Shown: positions 49,714-58,690, counted from the stretch's first letter. The stretch is 64,000 nucleotides of DNA from F23-D06 sp947167635 (GCA_947167635.1 CAMVIT010000001.1:1-64000), one strand, 5' to 3'. Numbers and translations: made by a program. The notes: generated from the sequence alone by a model not told the origin.

Positions 49714-50699
49714 TTTTTCACGGATTTGAATATTCCGACGAGAGAACCTGTTGCATACGAGAAATGGAGCACGATGAAGGCTAAGCACAAATAACCGAAA
49801 TGCCTGCGTTTACGGAGGGAGATAATCGTGCAGGTGATCAGTAGGAATATCAGGTATAATGTCAAGGATAAGGCCGAAATCAGGATGAACGGCCAATATG
49901 CGATGGAACAAATGGCAGGGATGATGAGGGACAGCAAGAACAAAAGAGGCACGAAGTGTCTTATGGACAATGAGGAGAAATGTTTTGTGATTTTCACCGT
50001 AAGCAAGTTCCAAAGCCCGTTGAGATAATTGTTCCGGGCTATGCTTGCAAATGTTTCCCGGGCATAATAAGTACACAGCACTTGGGGAAGCAAGTATATT
50101 TTTCCGCCACCTGCATGTATGCGTTTGTTGAGTTCTATGTCCTGGTTGCGCACCAAAAGGGTGTTGTACAAACCAAAGCGGGTAAAGACGTCCCGGCGGA
50201 AACACCCGAAAGGCACGGTGTCGGCCTCCATGATGTCGTCATTGCCGGTGTCAATGCGGAAAGCGGAGTTCCCCACCCCGAATTTGTGGCAGAGAACCTC
50301 TTTTATGGCATCGGTTTTGGGTGTGTGGTGCAGCACGTCGGTACGCCACCGGGCACCCACGTTGTCAGCCTGGAGGGTCTGCAACGCAGAGGTCAAGGTT
50401 GAGAAATAGTTGCTTTGATAGTCGGCGTGGGCATCCAGACGCATGATAATGTCGCCTTTGGCCATGCCGATTCCGATGTTCATGCCGTAGGGTACAATAC
50501 GGTTCGGGTTGTCAATCAGATGAATATAGGGGTACTGTCGGACATAGTCGCTTATAATACGGCGGGTATTGTCGCTGCTGAGCCCATCAATGAAAAAGAC
50601 CTCCAAATTCTCTTTGTCATAATCCTGATTAATAATGGAATGCAGGCAGTGCTCTATGTATTTTTCTTCATTATATACGGGTATGATTACGGAAAGCAT
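49710..50699 (-). CDS. GT2-family glycosyltransferase with C-terminal membrane helices
   Basis: 329 residues. The GT-A domain has LSVIIPVYNEEKYIEHCL, the acidic FIDGLSSDNT, the metal-binding DAH in IIMRLDAHADY (in place of DXD), VPFGCFRRDVF and the acceptor-site NQDIELNKRI. About three membrane segments follow (FVPLLFLLSLIIPAICSIAY, then LTLYLIFLLITCTII). It should transfer a sugar from a nucleotide donor to a lipid-linked glycan on the cytoplasmic face. It lies 20 bp after the Wzy-GT4 fusion gene. Confidence 0.85.
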   Translation of the reverse strand: MLSVIIPVYNEEKYIEHCLHSIINQDYDKENLEVFFIDGLSSDNTRRIISDYVRQYPYIHLIDNPNRIVPYGMNIGIGMAKGDIIMRLDAHADYQSNYFSTLTSALQTLQADNVGARWRTDVLHHTPKTDAIKEVLCHKFGVGNSAFRIDTGNDDIMEADTVPFGCFRRDVFTRFGLYNTLLVRNQDIELNKRIHAGGGKIYLLPQVLCTYYARETFASIARNNYLNGLWNLLTVKITKHFSSLSIRHFVPLLFLLSLIIPAICSIAYWPFILISALSLTLYLIFLLITCTIISLRKRRHFGYLCLAFIVLHFSYATGSLVGIFKSVKK

Positions 50700-50719
50700 G
50701 GCGTGTGACGGTCAGAGGG

Positions 50720-53020
50720 TTATTGGGAAATATCGTGATAGATGTTCAAATAGGTGTGGGCAATATCCGCCCAATGGAAAAGCGAGAAATCAACCGTGGA
50801 GTTGGTGTAGTTGCCGGGATGGAGCATCAGATTCTGCAGTGCGCAGACAATCTCCGTGGTGGATTGGGGATTCACCGCAAGCCCCACCTCGCCGTGGAAG
50901 AGTCCGTCAATGCCCTCGTTGCGCGTGTAGAGCAGCGACAATCCCTGTGTGAGGGCCTCCACATACACCAGACCAAAGGTTTCATGCAGGGAAGGCATGG
51001 CGAACACTCTGTTTTCGGCATAGACCTTCTGCAATTCGGACTTGTCGTAAATCTTGCCCCGATAACGGAACGTGTCAGGATGCTGTTTCACAAGGGCCAG
51101 TACCTCCTGTTCTCGATTGCCATCACCGCCCACCAGATCCAAATGAATGTCGGGAATGTCTGTTTTCAGCTGCGAGACCGCTTGCATCAGTCGCAACACG
51201 TTTTTGTTGTCATCGAAAAGGCCTACATAAAGCACATTGTGTGAACCGTCAGGGGCGGCAGGGGAGGACTGTATATGGTTGAGCCAGTACTCGTTGACGC
51301 CATTAGGGATGAGGAGGCTCTTGCCGTGCAGCAGTTCCCTCATGCCCGCGAGAGTCCAGTGGTTGGTAAGCCGCCGCTGAAGTGCGGGGCTGATGAAGAC
51401 CACCTTGTCGGCATCACGGATAACGGCGCGGTGAACCCACCAAAGATGAGGTGCATAGCGCAAAAAGGCGTTGAGGTCCGTGTTGCGCACGGCCACAATA
51501 TAGGGGATGCCATAATGCCGCTTGAGATACAGTGCCACCGCCCCGTCGCTGAAGAGATTGGTGGCATGGGAGCAGGCGATGTGCGACAAATCCACCTTCT
51601 TGGCGACATCTTTGGCAATCATCGTGATTTTCCGGTGGAAGAAAATGCGATGTAAAGGTTTTAAAATAAACGAGTAGATAATGCCCGTGTGCTCGCCTTC
51701 AAAGGCATTGCGCCCGTCCAGCTCCTGACTGCGAATCGGGGAATAGACCACCTGGTCCACACCGATCTTGTCCAACTGTTGGTATAATTCTGCATGAACT
51801 TTGCTGTTGGGAAAATCGTTGCAAATATGCAGCACTTTTGCTGGTTCTCCGTCATGGGCCAGAATGGCGTGGCGCGGCTGCTGCTGTTTGTTGTAGAAAG
51901 TGGCGCCTAACAAAAGGAAGGCCAGCATCTGCACGGAGCCTGGACCGTAGGGGAAATTAGGCTCCACAAAACTGATAATCAGCGGCAACGCACATGTGAT
52001 GTAACCGATGTCGCGGATGTCTGTCTTGCGGTCGCTGAGAAGCGCGATAATAGTCTTGATTCCAAAATAGAGATAGAAACCCACCACTGCGAACGACCAT
52101 ATCCCGTAACGCACGAGTCGTAAGAGTATGTAGTTGTGTATAAGCAATATGCCGGATTTGCTCTCTTGTTCTCCGACTACGGATTCGTTGAGAATGTATT
52201 CCAGGCCCTCCTTGTCTCGTTGCCAGCGGTTGGAGGTGATGACATCGAGTGAGCCGGACCGTTTGCCGCCTACCATGAAAGTGTGCAGTTCATCGCTGAG
52301 AAATGCCGAATAGAGGATATAGCCGATGAGTGCAAAACCGAGGATGGTGAGCACCATTTTGACGTCCCAGTGCCAGCGGGTGTCCTTGACCGTTATGAAC
52401 GTGGCGCATAGGAGCAAGGCAAAGAATGCAGACCGTGCGCGAATGAGGAGCAGCACCAACAAGGCCAGGATGAACAGGACTAAAAAGTGAATGCGCTGTT
52501 CTTTGATGTGTATGCCAAAGAAGAGACAGGCCATGCCGGCGATGGCCAAAATGCCGCCTACCTGGTTCTTTCCTTTGTCAAACATGTAATATTCAGGGAT
52601 ATAGAGCCCGCCGGCCCAGTAGAAGCAATTGATCACGCCCATGATGATCAATCCGATGGTGTAGAAATAGCAGATGTTGGACCATGTTTTGATGTCGCAG
52701 TCGAGCGACATGCCGATGCCGATACACAGGAAGGCGATGACAAGCTGGGTCAGGTCGGCGACATGGAATCGCTTTCCTGTGAAATGGAATAGGATGAATT
52801 CCAAGAGCACGATGCCAATGGTGATTGCGAAAATACGCATGAAGCGGACGGAGAAATAGCGATCGAAGGAGAAGGTGACAGCTGCGGAGACGGCCATTGA
52901 CCCCATGATGGCATAACGGAGGATATAATAGATTTTGGTGTGGTAAATCCAAGGCAGGTAGGAAGCCATGACCAGTCCAAGGGTAAGGTACAGTAAGTAT
53001 TTGGCTATGTTCTGTTTCAT
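50720..53020 (-). CDS. Fusion of O-antigen polymerase/ligase-like membrane domain with a GT4 glycosyltransferase
   Basis: 766 residues. The first 390 or so form a polytopic membrane domain of about 10-11 helices of Wzy/O-antigen-ligase type, with IRARSAFFALLLCATFITVK and the large periplasmic loop ending in the ligase-like LIHNYILLRLVRYGIWSF. From AKVLHICNDFPNSKVHAELY onward comes a complete GT-B domain of the GT4 family: IACSHATNLFSDG, VLYVGLFDDNKNVLRLMQAV, YRGKIYDKSELQ and PSLHETFGLVYVEAL (the E-x7-E region). The reading frame is continuous with no stop or shift at the junction. Wzy domains act on the periplasmic side and GT4 domains in the cytoplasm, so the fusion would put both on one chain across the membrane. 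Confidence 0.85.
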   Translation of the reverse strand: MKQNIAKYLLYLTLGLVMASYLPWIYHTKIYYILRYAIMGSMAVSAAVTFSFDRYFSVRFMRIFAITIGIVLLEFILFHFTGKRFHVADLTQLVIAFLCIGIGMSLDCDIKTWSNICYFYTIGLIIMGVINCFYWAGGLYIPEYYMFDKGKNQVGGILAIAGMACLFFGIHIKEQRIHFLVLFILALLVLLLIRARSAFFALLLCATFITVKDTRWHWDVKMVLTILGFALIGYILYSAFLSDELHTFMVGGKRSGSLDVITSNRWQRDKEGLEYILNESVVGEQESKSGILLIHNYILLRLVRYGIWSFAVVGFYLYFGIKTIIALLSDRKTDIRDIGYITCALPLIISFVEPNFPYGPGSVQMLAFLLLGATFYNKQQQPRHAILAHDGEPAKVLHICNDFPNSKVHAELYQQLDKIGVDQVVYSPIRSQELDGRNAFEGEHTGIIYSFILKPLHRIFFHRKITMIAKDVAKKVDLSHIACSHATNLFSDGAVALYLKRHYGIPYIVAVRNTDLNAFLRYAPHLWWVHRAVIRDADKVVFISPALQRRLTNHWTLAGMRELLHGKSLLIPNGVNEYWLNHIQSSPAAPDGSHNVLYVGLFDDNKNVLRLMQAVSQLKTDIPDIHLDLVGGDGNREQEVLALVKQHPDTFRYRGKIYDKSELQKVYAENRVFAMPSLHETFGLVYVEALTQGLSLLYTRNEGIDGLFHGEVGLAVNPQSTTEIVCALQNLMLHPGNYTNSTVDFSLFHWADIAHTYLNIYHDISQ

Positions 53021-53035
53021 TGTCCGAAGAAAAGG

Positions 53036-53920
53036 CTAAAGATTGGGCAGTTGAATCATTTGACCAAAGAGGAGGTCGGTTTCGGGCAGTCGTCCGCGGT
53101 CGAAGCCGCCGCTGGGTGTGAAGGTGAGTTCCCCGAAGTAGGTTTTTCCGTTTTCCAGATAGAAGTCGGCACGCACAAAGGGGAAAGGCTTGGAGAGGGT
53201 TTCGGCGTAGTCGAAAAGTTGGTCAATGCCGTCGGGTTTGGGAAGCGTAAAGCCCTCCGGAGCCTCTTTGCCCTGTTTGTTGAGGCGTTGCAGTTCCCAT
53301 TGGCGGTTGAAGAAGTAGAAGGCGGGTCGCTCCTGGTCGCCGCGGCCATAGCAGCAGAGCACATATTCGGCCTTGCCGTTGAAGCAGTAAAATTTGTAAT
53401 CCACTGGCGCATGACCGTCCTCGGTTTCGATAAACTCCTCGCAAAGAATGAGCTTTTCGGGAATGTCGTACTGTGGCTCGGCGGCGATGAGGTGAAACTT
53501 TATTTTTCCGAATTTGTTGAGTTCGCGCGTGGCGGCGTAGATGTCCAATTTGCTTTTGTCGGGGCAAATCACGTTGCCGCCACAACCGAAATTCCATTTC
53601 AGCACGAATTTGTCGGGCAACAAATTCCATGGTATCTCGCTGGCGGAATGGTATTTGTCAATGAGTGGGTTGAGAATGTGCGCTAAGCCGCACACCTTTA
53701 CATATTCGCGCACACGGTACTTGTCGGCACACTGCTTGACGATGTCCTGTTGGCAGTAGTGCAATTTGAGCCACTGGATTTTCTCGTCCATGGTCTGTGG
53801 ATTGTCGAGGTTCAGCCGTTTGTGATGGCAGATTCGATAGAGCAGGCGAACGCTCCATCGGGGAGAGATGGATGCGATCAGATAGCGGAACCAAAGATTG
53901 GGGGCGGAGCGAAATTTCAT
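53036..53920 (-). CDS. TupA-like ATP-grasp protein
   Basis: 294 residues beginning MKFRSAPNLWFRYLIAS. The TupA-like ATP-grasp pattern is visible: LLYRICHHKRLNLDNPQTMD, EKIQWLKLHY, ADKYRVREYV, LPDKFVLKWNFGCGGNVICP (ATP-binding lysine and Gly-rich loop), ILCEEFIE and VDYKFYCFNGKAEYVLCCYG, then VRADFYLENGKTYFGELTFT with the metal-binding acidic residues. Family members sit in capsule and teichuronopeptide clusters and are thought to join amino acids to glycans. The start is the ATG at 53920; the frame is open further upstream only by overlap with the PHP gene. Confidence 0.85.
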   Translation of the reverse strand: MKFRSAPNLWFRYLIASISPRWSVRLLYRICHHKRLNLDNPQTMDEKIQWLKLHYCQQDIVKQCADKYRVREYVKVCGLAHILNPLIDKYHSASEIPWNLLPDKFVLKWNFGCGGNVICPDKSKLDIYAATRELNKFGKIKFHLIAAEPQYDIPEKLILCEEFIETEDGHAPVDYKFYCFNGKAEYVLCCYGRGDQERPAFYFFNRQWELQRLNKQGKEAPEGFTLPKPDGIDQLFDYAETLSKPFPFVRADFYLENGKTYFGELTFTPSGGFDRGRLPETDLLFGQMIQLPNL

Positions 53921-53936
53921 CGTGTGCAATTTTGGA

Positions 53937-54776
53937 TCAATATTGGAATTGGCGGGTTTTGAGGTCGAAAGTGGCCAAGTGGTCGTAGCCGCAGCGGAGC
54001 AGCTCGTCGCGGGCCTCGGGACAAAATTGGCCAAGGTCCTCCGACTTGTGGGCATCGCTGCTGATGATGACGGGAATGTCGAGTTTGCGTGCTTTTTGCA
54101 ACAGTGCGGTGGAGGGATAGAAGGCATCGCAACGCTTCTTGTAAAGCCCCCGGGTGTTGATTTCCACGATGAGGTCGTGTCGCTTGATGAGTTGCAACGC
54201 CTTGTCGGCCAGCACTTGGTACCACGGTTCATCGTCTTCGAAAAAACGGTGTTGGTTGTGCATCTTGATTTTGTCGAAATGGGCGATGATCTCGAAATGC
54301 TCGGTTTCGATCATCTCAAAAGTCTGTTCCCAAAAACGGGTCACGGCCTTGCGGATGTTGTGGTCGAAGAGTCGGTCGAGACCGTCGTCGTAAACTTCGC
54401 GTTTGGACCCGTCGATGAACCAAATGCCGTCTCTGTGCTCGGGTAGCACGAGGTGTACGCCCCCGATGATGTAGTCCAGGTGGTGCTCGTTGCGGAAGGT
54501 GTCGAAAGATTTGCAGTGGCCGGGCACAAAATCGCATTCCAAGGCCTTGAGCAGCGTCATGGAGGTCTGTTTTTGCAATCCGTCGATTTCCCGGCAATAG
54601 GTGCCTATCTCGTTTTCATGGATGCCGAAGTCGTTTTCGAAGGAGACGGGGGCATGGGAGGAGAATCCCAACTGAGTATAGTCAAGTTTCTCGGCGGCGG
54701 CCACGAATGCGGGCAGGGGTTCTTTCCCGTCGCAATAGGTGCTGTGTGTGTGATAATTGGTGTTGAGTTCAATCAT
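53937..54776 (-). CDS. PHP-domain phosphoesterase, HisJ-like histidinol-phosphatase
   Basis: 279 residues from the ATG at 54776 (MIELNTNYHTHSTYCDGKEP); an upstream GTG would add six residues. PHP metal ligands are seen in NYHTHSTYCDG, SSHAP, the HH of FRNEHHLDYIIGGVH, IIAHFDKIKMHN and ISSDAHKSEDLGQ. The closest look is HisJ, which dephosphorylates histidinol-phosphate; other PHP proteins in polysaccharide loci act as tyrosine phosphatases that control chain length. It is 16 bp from the ATP-grasp gene and no his genes are near, so both roles remain open. Confidence 0.8.
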   Translation of the reverse strand: MIELNTNYHTHSTYCDGKEPLPAFVAAAEKLDYTQLGFSSHAPVSFENDFGIHENEIGTYCREIDGLQKQTSMTLLKALECDFVPGHCKSFDTFRNEHHLDYIIGGVHLVLPEHRDGIWFIDGSKREVYDDGLDRLFDHNIRKAVTRFWEQTFEMIETEHFEIIAHFDKIKMHNQHRFFEDDEPWYQVLADKALQLIKRHDLIVEINTRGLYKKRCDAFYPSTALLQKARKLDIPVIISSDAHKSEDLGQFCPEARDELLRCGYDHLATFDLKTRQFQY

Positions 54777-54811
54777 GGCGTTCTTTGTTGTCACATGGTT
54801 TTATGTTCAGG

Positions 54812-56122
54812 TTAGCGGGCTTGCCGGTCATACATTTCGAGAAACTCGCTGCTCTTTCCTGTATGGGAGGAGTTGTAGAAATTGCTGAGGAATATGATGA
54901 CCAGACCATCTTTCGGACGGTAGAGCCAGAGGTTGTGGTAGCCGTTCCAAAGGCCGCCGTGATAGACGAGGAACCCGTGGTCGGGACTGTCTTCGAGGTG
55001 GACGCCGTATCCGTAGAGGTCCTTGGGATAGGTGCCGTTCGGCAACTTGTTCTGGATATTGGTGGCTTCATTGATAACCTCTTTGGGGAGAATCTGGTAC
55101 TCCATGTAATAAACGTTGGCCCAGCGCAGTAGGTCTTCGGTGGTGGTATAGACGCCCTTGTCGCCGAGAATTCCGTTGAGGCGGTCGTAAAGCGCGAGGT
55201 TGCCGGTACGCCAGTGTCCGCGTGTGAGCGGTCGGGATGTGATACCCTCGATGGGTTTCACATTGATGTAGTCCTGCCCCTTGCGTATGGAGCATTCGGG
55301 CTGCACATAGCCGGGGTAGAGACCCACCAGTTCCGTGAAGAAGAAGGTGTTTTTCATGCCCGCCGGTTTCCATAGATTGTCACGCACATATTGTTCAAAA
55401 GGCATTCCCGACACTTTCGCGACGATGGCCGCCAGCAGGGCATAGTTGGTGTTGCAATATTTGTAGCCCTGTCCTGACAGGAACATGCGTTGCGGTTTGG
55501 AATTTTCCAACACGCGCAGCAGTTGCTCGTTGGTGACAAAGGTGGAGGTGTCGTAAACCTTGTAGTCGAAATTGAAATATTCCGGCAGACCGGAGGTGTG
55601 GTTGAGCAGTTGGCGTATGGTGACCTCTCTGTATGGGATTTTCGGGAAAAAGGTGTGGAGCGAGTCTGTCAGACTGATTTTCCCGTCCCGGCAGAGTTTG
55701 AGAATGGCGGCGGCGGTAAATTGCTTGGAAACCGATGCCAGCTCAAACAAGCTATTGTTGATCAATGTGTTGGCATACATGCAGCGGCGGTAGTTCAACT
55801 CTTTTTCCGAAAGCCATCCGTAGCCGTCGTAGCTTTTGTAGAGTTCCAGGTAACCGTATGATTTCTGCAACAGGATAGTGTCGTGGCGGGCAATCAGGAT
55901 GGTGCCGTTCATTCTTCCACCCAGCTGGTTGGCAAAGATTTCCAGGGAATCGTAGAGCGCATGTGTCTTGCCGATGTCATCGGGCAGGGCGGTGGTCAGC
56001 GATTTGAGAGAAAATGGCACGATAAATCCGCCAGAAGTATCCTTTGACGAATAGGTGTCTGCTTTTAAAAAGCTGATACACAAGAAAAAGACGAAGAAGG
56101 CGATAGAGATTCTTTTCAGCAT
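54812..56122 (-). CDS. Secreted beta-lactamase-family (class C-like) serine hydrolase
   Basis: 436 residues with a signal peptide (FLCISFLKADT) and the serine beta-lactamase/penicillin-binding fold: the SxxK motif in LASVSKQFTAAAILKL, the second motif YCNTNYALLAAIV (YxN) and the KTG-like region HGFLVYHGGLWNG. Members include D-amino-acid peptidases, esterases and beta-lactamases, so the true substrate is open. It has its own promoter 9 bases from the ATG and lies 35 bp before the PHP gene, so it may lead the polysaccharide operon transcript. Confidence 0.85.
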   Translation of the reverse strand: MLKRISIAFFVFFLCISFLKADTYSSKDTSGGFIVPFSLKSLTTALPDDIGKTHALYDSLEIFANQLGGRMNGTILIARHDTILLQKSYGYLELYKSYDGYGWLSEKELNYRRCMYANTLINNSLFELASVSKQFTAAAILKLCRDGKISLTDSLHTFFPKIPYREVTIRQLLNHTSGLPEYFNFDYKVYDTSTFVTNEQLLRVLENSKPQRMFLSGQGYKYCNTNYALLAAIVAKVSGMPFEQYVRDNLWKPAGMKNTFFFTELVGLYPGYVQPECSIRKGQDYINVKPIEGITSRPLTRGHWRTGNLALYDRLNGILGDKGVYTTTEDLLRWANVYYMEYQILPKEVINEATNIQNKLPNGTYPKDLYGYGVHLEDSPDHGFLVYHGGLWNGYHNLWLYRPKDGLVIIFLSNFYNSSHTGKSSEFLEMYDRQAR

Positions 56123-56130
56123 AGCAATGG

Positions 56131-56138
56131 CAAAGATA
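56131..56138 (-). promoter_or_regulatory. -7 box of the serine-hydrolase gene
   Basis: TATCTTTGCC on the minus strand, 8 bases before the ATG at 56122, so the message would have almost no leader. Confidence 0.6.
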
Positions 56139-56249
56139 GTGTTTTATGGAATGCTATAATACCATACTACAACAAAGTTATCCCACCTTTTCGGTTAATA
56201 ATCAGCACCTCTTCGCGAGTGGTTGACGACGAGTGGTTCGCGGCCAAAA

Positions 56250-58067
56250 TTAGCCGTTCATGGAAGCCAGAAATTCCTCGTTGGTTCTGGTGAGTTCCAT
56301 CTTTTCTTTGAGGAAGGTCATGGCTTCGATTGTGTTCATGTCGGCGAGGTGGTTGCGCAGGATCCACATTTTCTGGAGGACGTCGGGTTTTTGCAGCAGG
56401 TCGTCGCGGCGGGTGCTGGAGGCCATGAGATCGACAGCGGGATAGACGCGCTTGTTGGAGAGTTTGCGGTCGAGTTGCAGTTCCATGTTGCCGGTGCCCT
56501 TGAATTCCTCGAAGATGACCTCGTCCATGCGGGATCCGGTCTCGATGAGGGCGGTGGAGATGATGGTGAGGGAGCCGCCGTTTTCGACGTTACGGGCGGC
56601 GCCGAAGAAGCGTTTGGGTTTTTGCAGGGCGTTGGCTTCCACACCGCCGGAGAGCACCTTGCCGGAGGCAGGGGCCATCGTGTTGAAGGCGCGCGCCAGT
56701 CGGGTGATGGAGTCGAGCAGGATGCAGACGTCGTGACCGCACTCCACCATGCGTTTCGACTTCTCCAGCACCATGTTGGCAATCTTGACGTGTCGTTCGG
56801 CGGGTTCGTCGAAGGTGGAGGAGATGACCTCCGCATTGACGCTGCGCTGCATGTCGGTGACCTCCTCGGGACGCTCGTCGATGAGCAGGATGATAAGGTA
56901 TATTTCCGGGTGGTTGGCGGCAATGGCGTTTGCTATATCCTTCAGCAACACTGTTTTACCAGTCTTGGGTTGTGCCACAATGAGGCCGCGCTGCCCCTTG
57001 CCGATGGGCGCGAAAAGGTCAATGACGCGGGTGGAGGTGTTGCAGCCCGGATGTCCCGTCAGGTTGATTTTCTCGTCCGGAAACATGGGGGTCAGGTAGT
57101 CGAAGGGGATACGGTCGCGGATTTCATCAGGATTGCGCCCGTTGATTTTGTCGATCTTGGTGAGCGGGAAGTATTTCTCGCCGGCCTTGGGCGGACGTAT
57201 GGCACCATACACCGTGTCGCCGTTCTTGAGACCGAAGAGCTTGATTTGGGAGAGGGAGACATAAATGTCATCGGGCGAAGTGAGGTAGTTGTAGTCGGAG
57301 GAGCGCAGGAAACCACAGTTGTCGCTGGTGATTTCGAGCACGCCCTCGGCCATGACAGTGCCCTCGTACTGCGCCTCTTCCAACAGGGCGGTCTGTTCCG
57401 CTAAAATGGCTTCCGCACTGTTCTTGTCTGGTTGAGGTGCTTTTTTCTCCGTGCTGTCGTTGGTGGTTTCTTCTTTTTTAGGGTTCTCTCCCTTGGCATA
57501 TTTGCGACGCAGGGGCCGTTTCTCCTCTTTTTGTTGATACTCGATTATGGGTTCGTCAACGGTCGGTTTCTCTTCCGGTTCGTATGCGGCAAAATGATAG
57601 TTGTTTGTGATTTTTCCAGGGAGAACCTCGGGATCCAGGATGGGAATGTCTTCCGGTGCCTTGGTCTGAGGCGTCACTGTGGTGGCGTTTGCCGTGTCGC
57701 TCTTTTTAGGCCGGCCTCTTTTGCGCTTGACGGGCTGGGGCGTCTCAGTTACGGCTTCCGCAGCGACGACTTTGACATCGGTCTCAGTGGTCTCTTTTGT
57801 TTTCCTTTTGCGCGTTTGCTTTGGTTTTTCCGTCAGCGGAAGAGGATTTGCGAACAAGACGGGTTCCTCGTCCCTTGCTTTGTTGGGCTCTGGCTGGATG
57901 TTTTTGTTGATATTTTCAGTCTTTACATCTTTAAAAAGGTCCTCAATGCGTTTTTCGGGAATGTTGACCTTTACAGTTTTCTTGGATTGGTTGGAGGTGG
58001 CTACGGGAAGGTCACTATTGGTTGTGATTCTCTTACGTTTAGGCCTCTTTTCTACAGATTCTAACAT
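56250..58067 (-). CDS. rho: Transcription termination factor Rho, with long N-terminal extension
   Basis: 605 residues. The C-terminal 370 are canonical: the RNA-binding cold-shock region (VMAEGVLEITSDNCGFLRSS), Walker A IVAQPKTGKTVLLKDIANA, Walker B YLIILLIDERPEEVTD, the Q-loop ANMVLEKSKRMVECGHDV, and RLARAFN with GGVEANALQKPKRFFGAARN. The first 235 residues are a charged, disordered extension rich in Lys, Pro, Thr and Glu with an AT-hook-like KRKRGRPKKS, a kind of insertion seen in Rho of several Bacteroidota. The start is the ATG at 58067 (MLESVEKRPKRKR), since the promoter lies at 58153-58160. Confidence 0.94.
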   Translation of the reverse strand: MLESVEKRPKRKRITTNSDLPVATSNQSKKTVKVNIPEKRIEDLFKDVKTENINKNIQPEPNKARDEEPVLFANPLPLTEKPKQTRKRKTKETTETDVKVVAAEAVTETPQPVKRKRGRPKKSDTANATTVTPQTKAPEDIPILDPEVLPGKITNNYHFAAYEPEEKPTVDEPIIEYQQKEEKRPLRRKYAKGENPKKEETTNDSTEKKAPQPDKNSAEAILAEQTALLEEAQYEGTVMAEGVLEITSDNCGFLRSSDYNYLTSPDDIYVSLSQIKLFGLKNGDTVYGAIRPPKAGEKYFPLTKIDKINGRNPDEIRDRIPFDYLTPMFPDEKINLTGHPGCNTSTRVIDLFAPIGKGQRGLIVAQPKTGKTVLLKDIANAIAANHPEIYLIILLIDERPEEVTDMQRSVNAEVISSTFDEPAERHVKIANMVLEKSKRMVECGHDVCILLDSITRLARAFNTMAPASGKVLSGGVEANALQKPKRFFGAARNVENGGSLTIISTALIETGSRMDEVIFEEFKGTGNMELQLDRKLSNKRVYPAVDLMASSTRRDDLLQKPDVLQKMWILRNHLADMNTIEAMTFLKEKMELTRTNEEFLASMNG

Positions 58068-58152
58068 TAGATTTAGTATTCTATTTAAGATTGAAAGCGG
58101 TATCACAAAAAGAAGGGGGTAGGGCGTGTACCGCGGGTTTGAAATGAGGCGG

Positions 58153-58160
58153 CAAAAATA
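58153..58160 (-). promoter_or_regulatory. rho promoter -7 box
   Basis: TATTTTTGC on the minus strand, 85 bases before the rho ATG. It lies 12 bases from the oppositely directed box of the gtrA-like gene, so the two promoters overlap. Confidence 0.65.
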
Positions 58161-58172
58161 CAATTTTTTTCT

Positions 58173-58180
58173 TATTTTTG
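58173..58180 (+). promoter_or_regulatory. -7 box of the GtrA-family gene
   Basis: TATTTTTGC, 15 bases before the ATG at 58196, leaving a leader of only about ten bases. It overlaps the divergent rho promoter. Confidence 0.65.
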
Positions 58181-58195
58181 CGCGCTCAAAAAAAA

Positions 58196-58690
58196 ATGTT
58201 TCAAAAGATAGAAAATCTTATAAAAAAGTTTCTCACTCCCGAGTTCATCCGCTTTGTTTTTGTGGCGGCTTTGAACACTGCGTTTGGATGGGCCGTATTC
58301 GCCTTGCTGCGTTACTTGTTGGGCATGACTTCGCTCAAGGAACCTTTTGTGTTGGCGGCTTTCCTCGGCACAATCATCAGCGTGCTTTTCAACTTCAAGA
58401 CGTATGGGAAAATTGTGTTTAAAGTTGGCGACAACAGGTTGATCTTCAGGTTTGTCATGGTTTGTGCAATCACCTATTTCGTCAATATTTTCGGCATAGG
58501 CATCATGGAGCGGTTCGGTGTGAACAACTATTGGGCCAGTGCCATCATGGCCCTCCCGGTAGGATTGCTCAATTATCTTTTCAACAAGATTTTCACCTTC
58601 GCTCCCGAAACCAAACCCGCCCGTTGGTGGATGATGTGCAGCATCCTTGCCGTGGAGCTCGTTATCTTTCTGGTGCTGAGGTTCTGCTAA
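58196..58690 (+). CDS. GtrA-family membrane protein
   Basis: 164 residues with four membrane helices. The GtrA pattern is PEFIRFVFVAALNTAFGWAV, an FNFKTYGKIVF loop with conserved Asn-Phe, and a C-terminal VGLLNYLFNKIFTFAPET. GtrA-like proteins flip polyprenyl-phosphate-linked sugars across the inner membrane or otherwise support glycan decoration. The ATG at 58196 (MFQKIENLI) lies right after the promoter box. Its position before the CDP-sugar genes fits a role in delivering an unusual sugar, but it has a different promoter from rfbF. Confidence 0.85.
   Translation: MFQKIENLIKKFLTPEFIRFVFVAALNTAFGWAVFALLRYLLGMTSLKEPFVLAAFLGTIISVLFNFKTYGKIVFKVGDNRLIFRFVMVCAITYFVNIFGIGIMERFGVNNYWASAIMALPVGLLNYLFNKIFTFAPETKPARWWMMCSILAVELVIFLVLRFC

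Noticed and set aside
56123..56249. Direct repeat CGAGTGGTT (56216 and 56230) downstream of rho as a regulatory site
   Set aside because: Two nine-base copies in a short gap without symmetry to a promoter are not enough to call a function.
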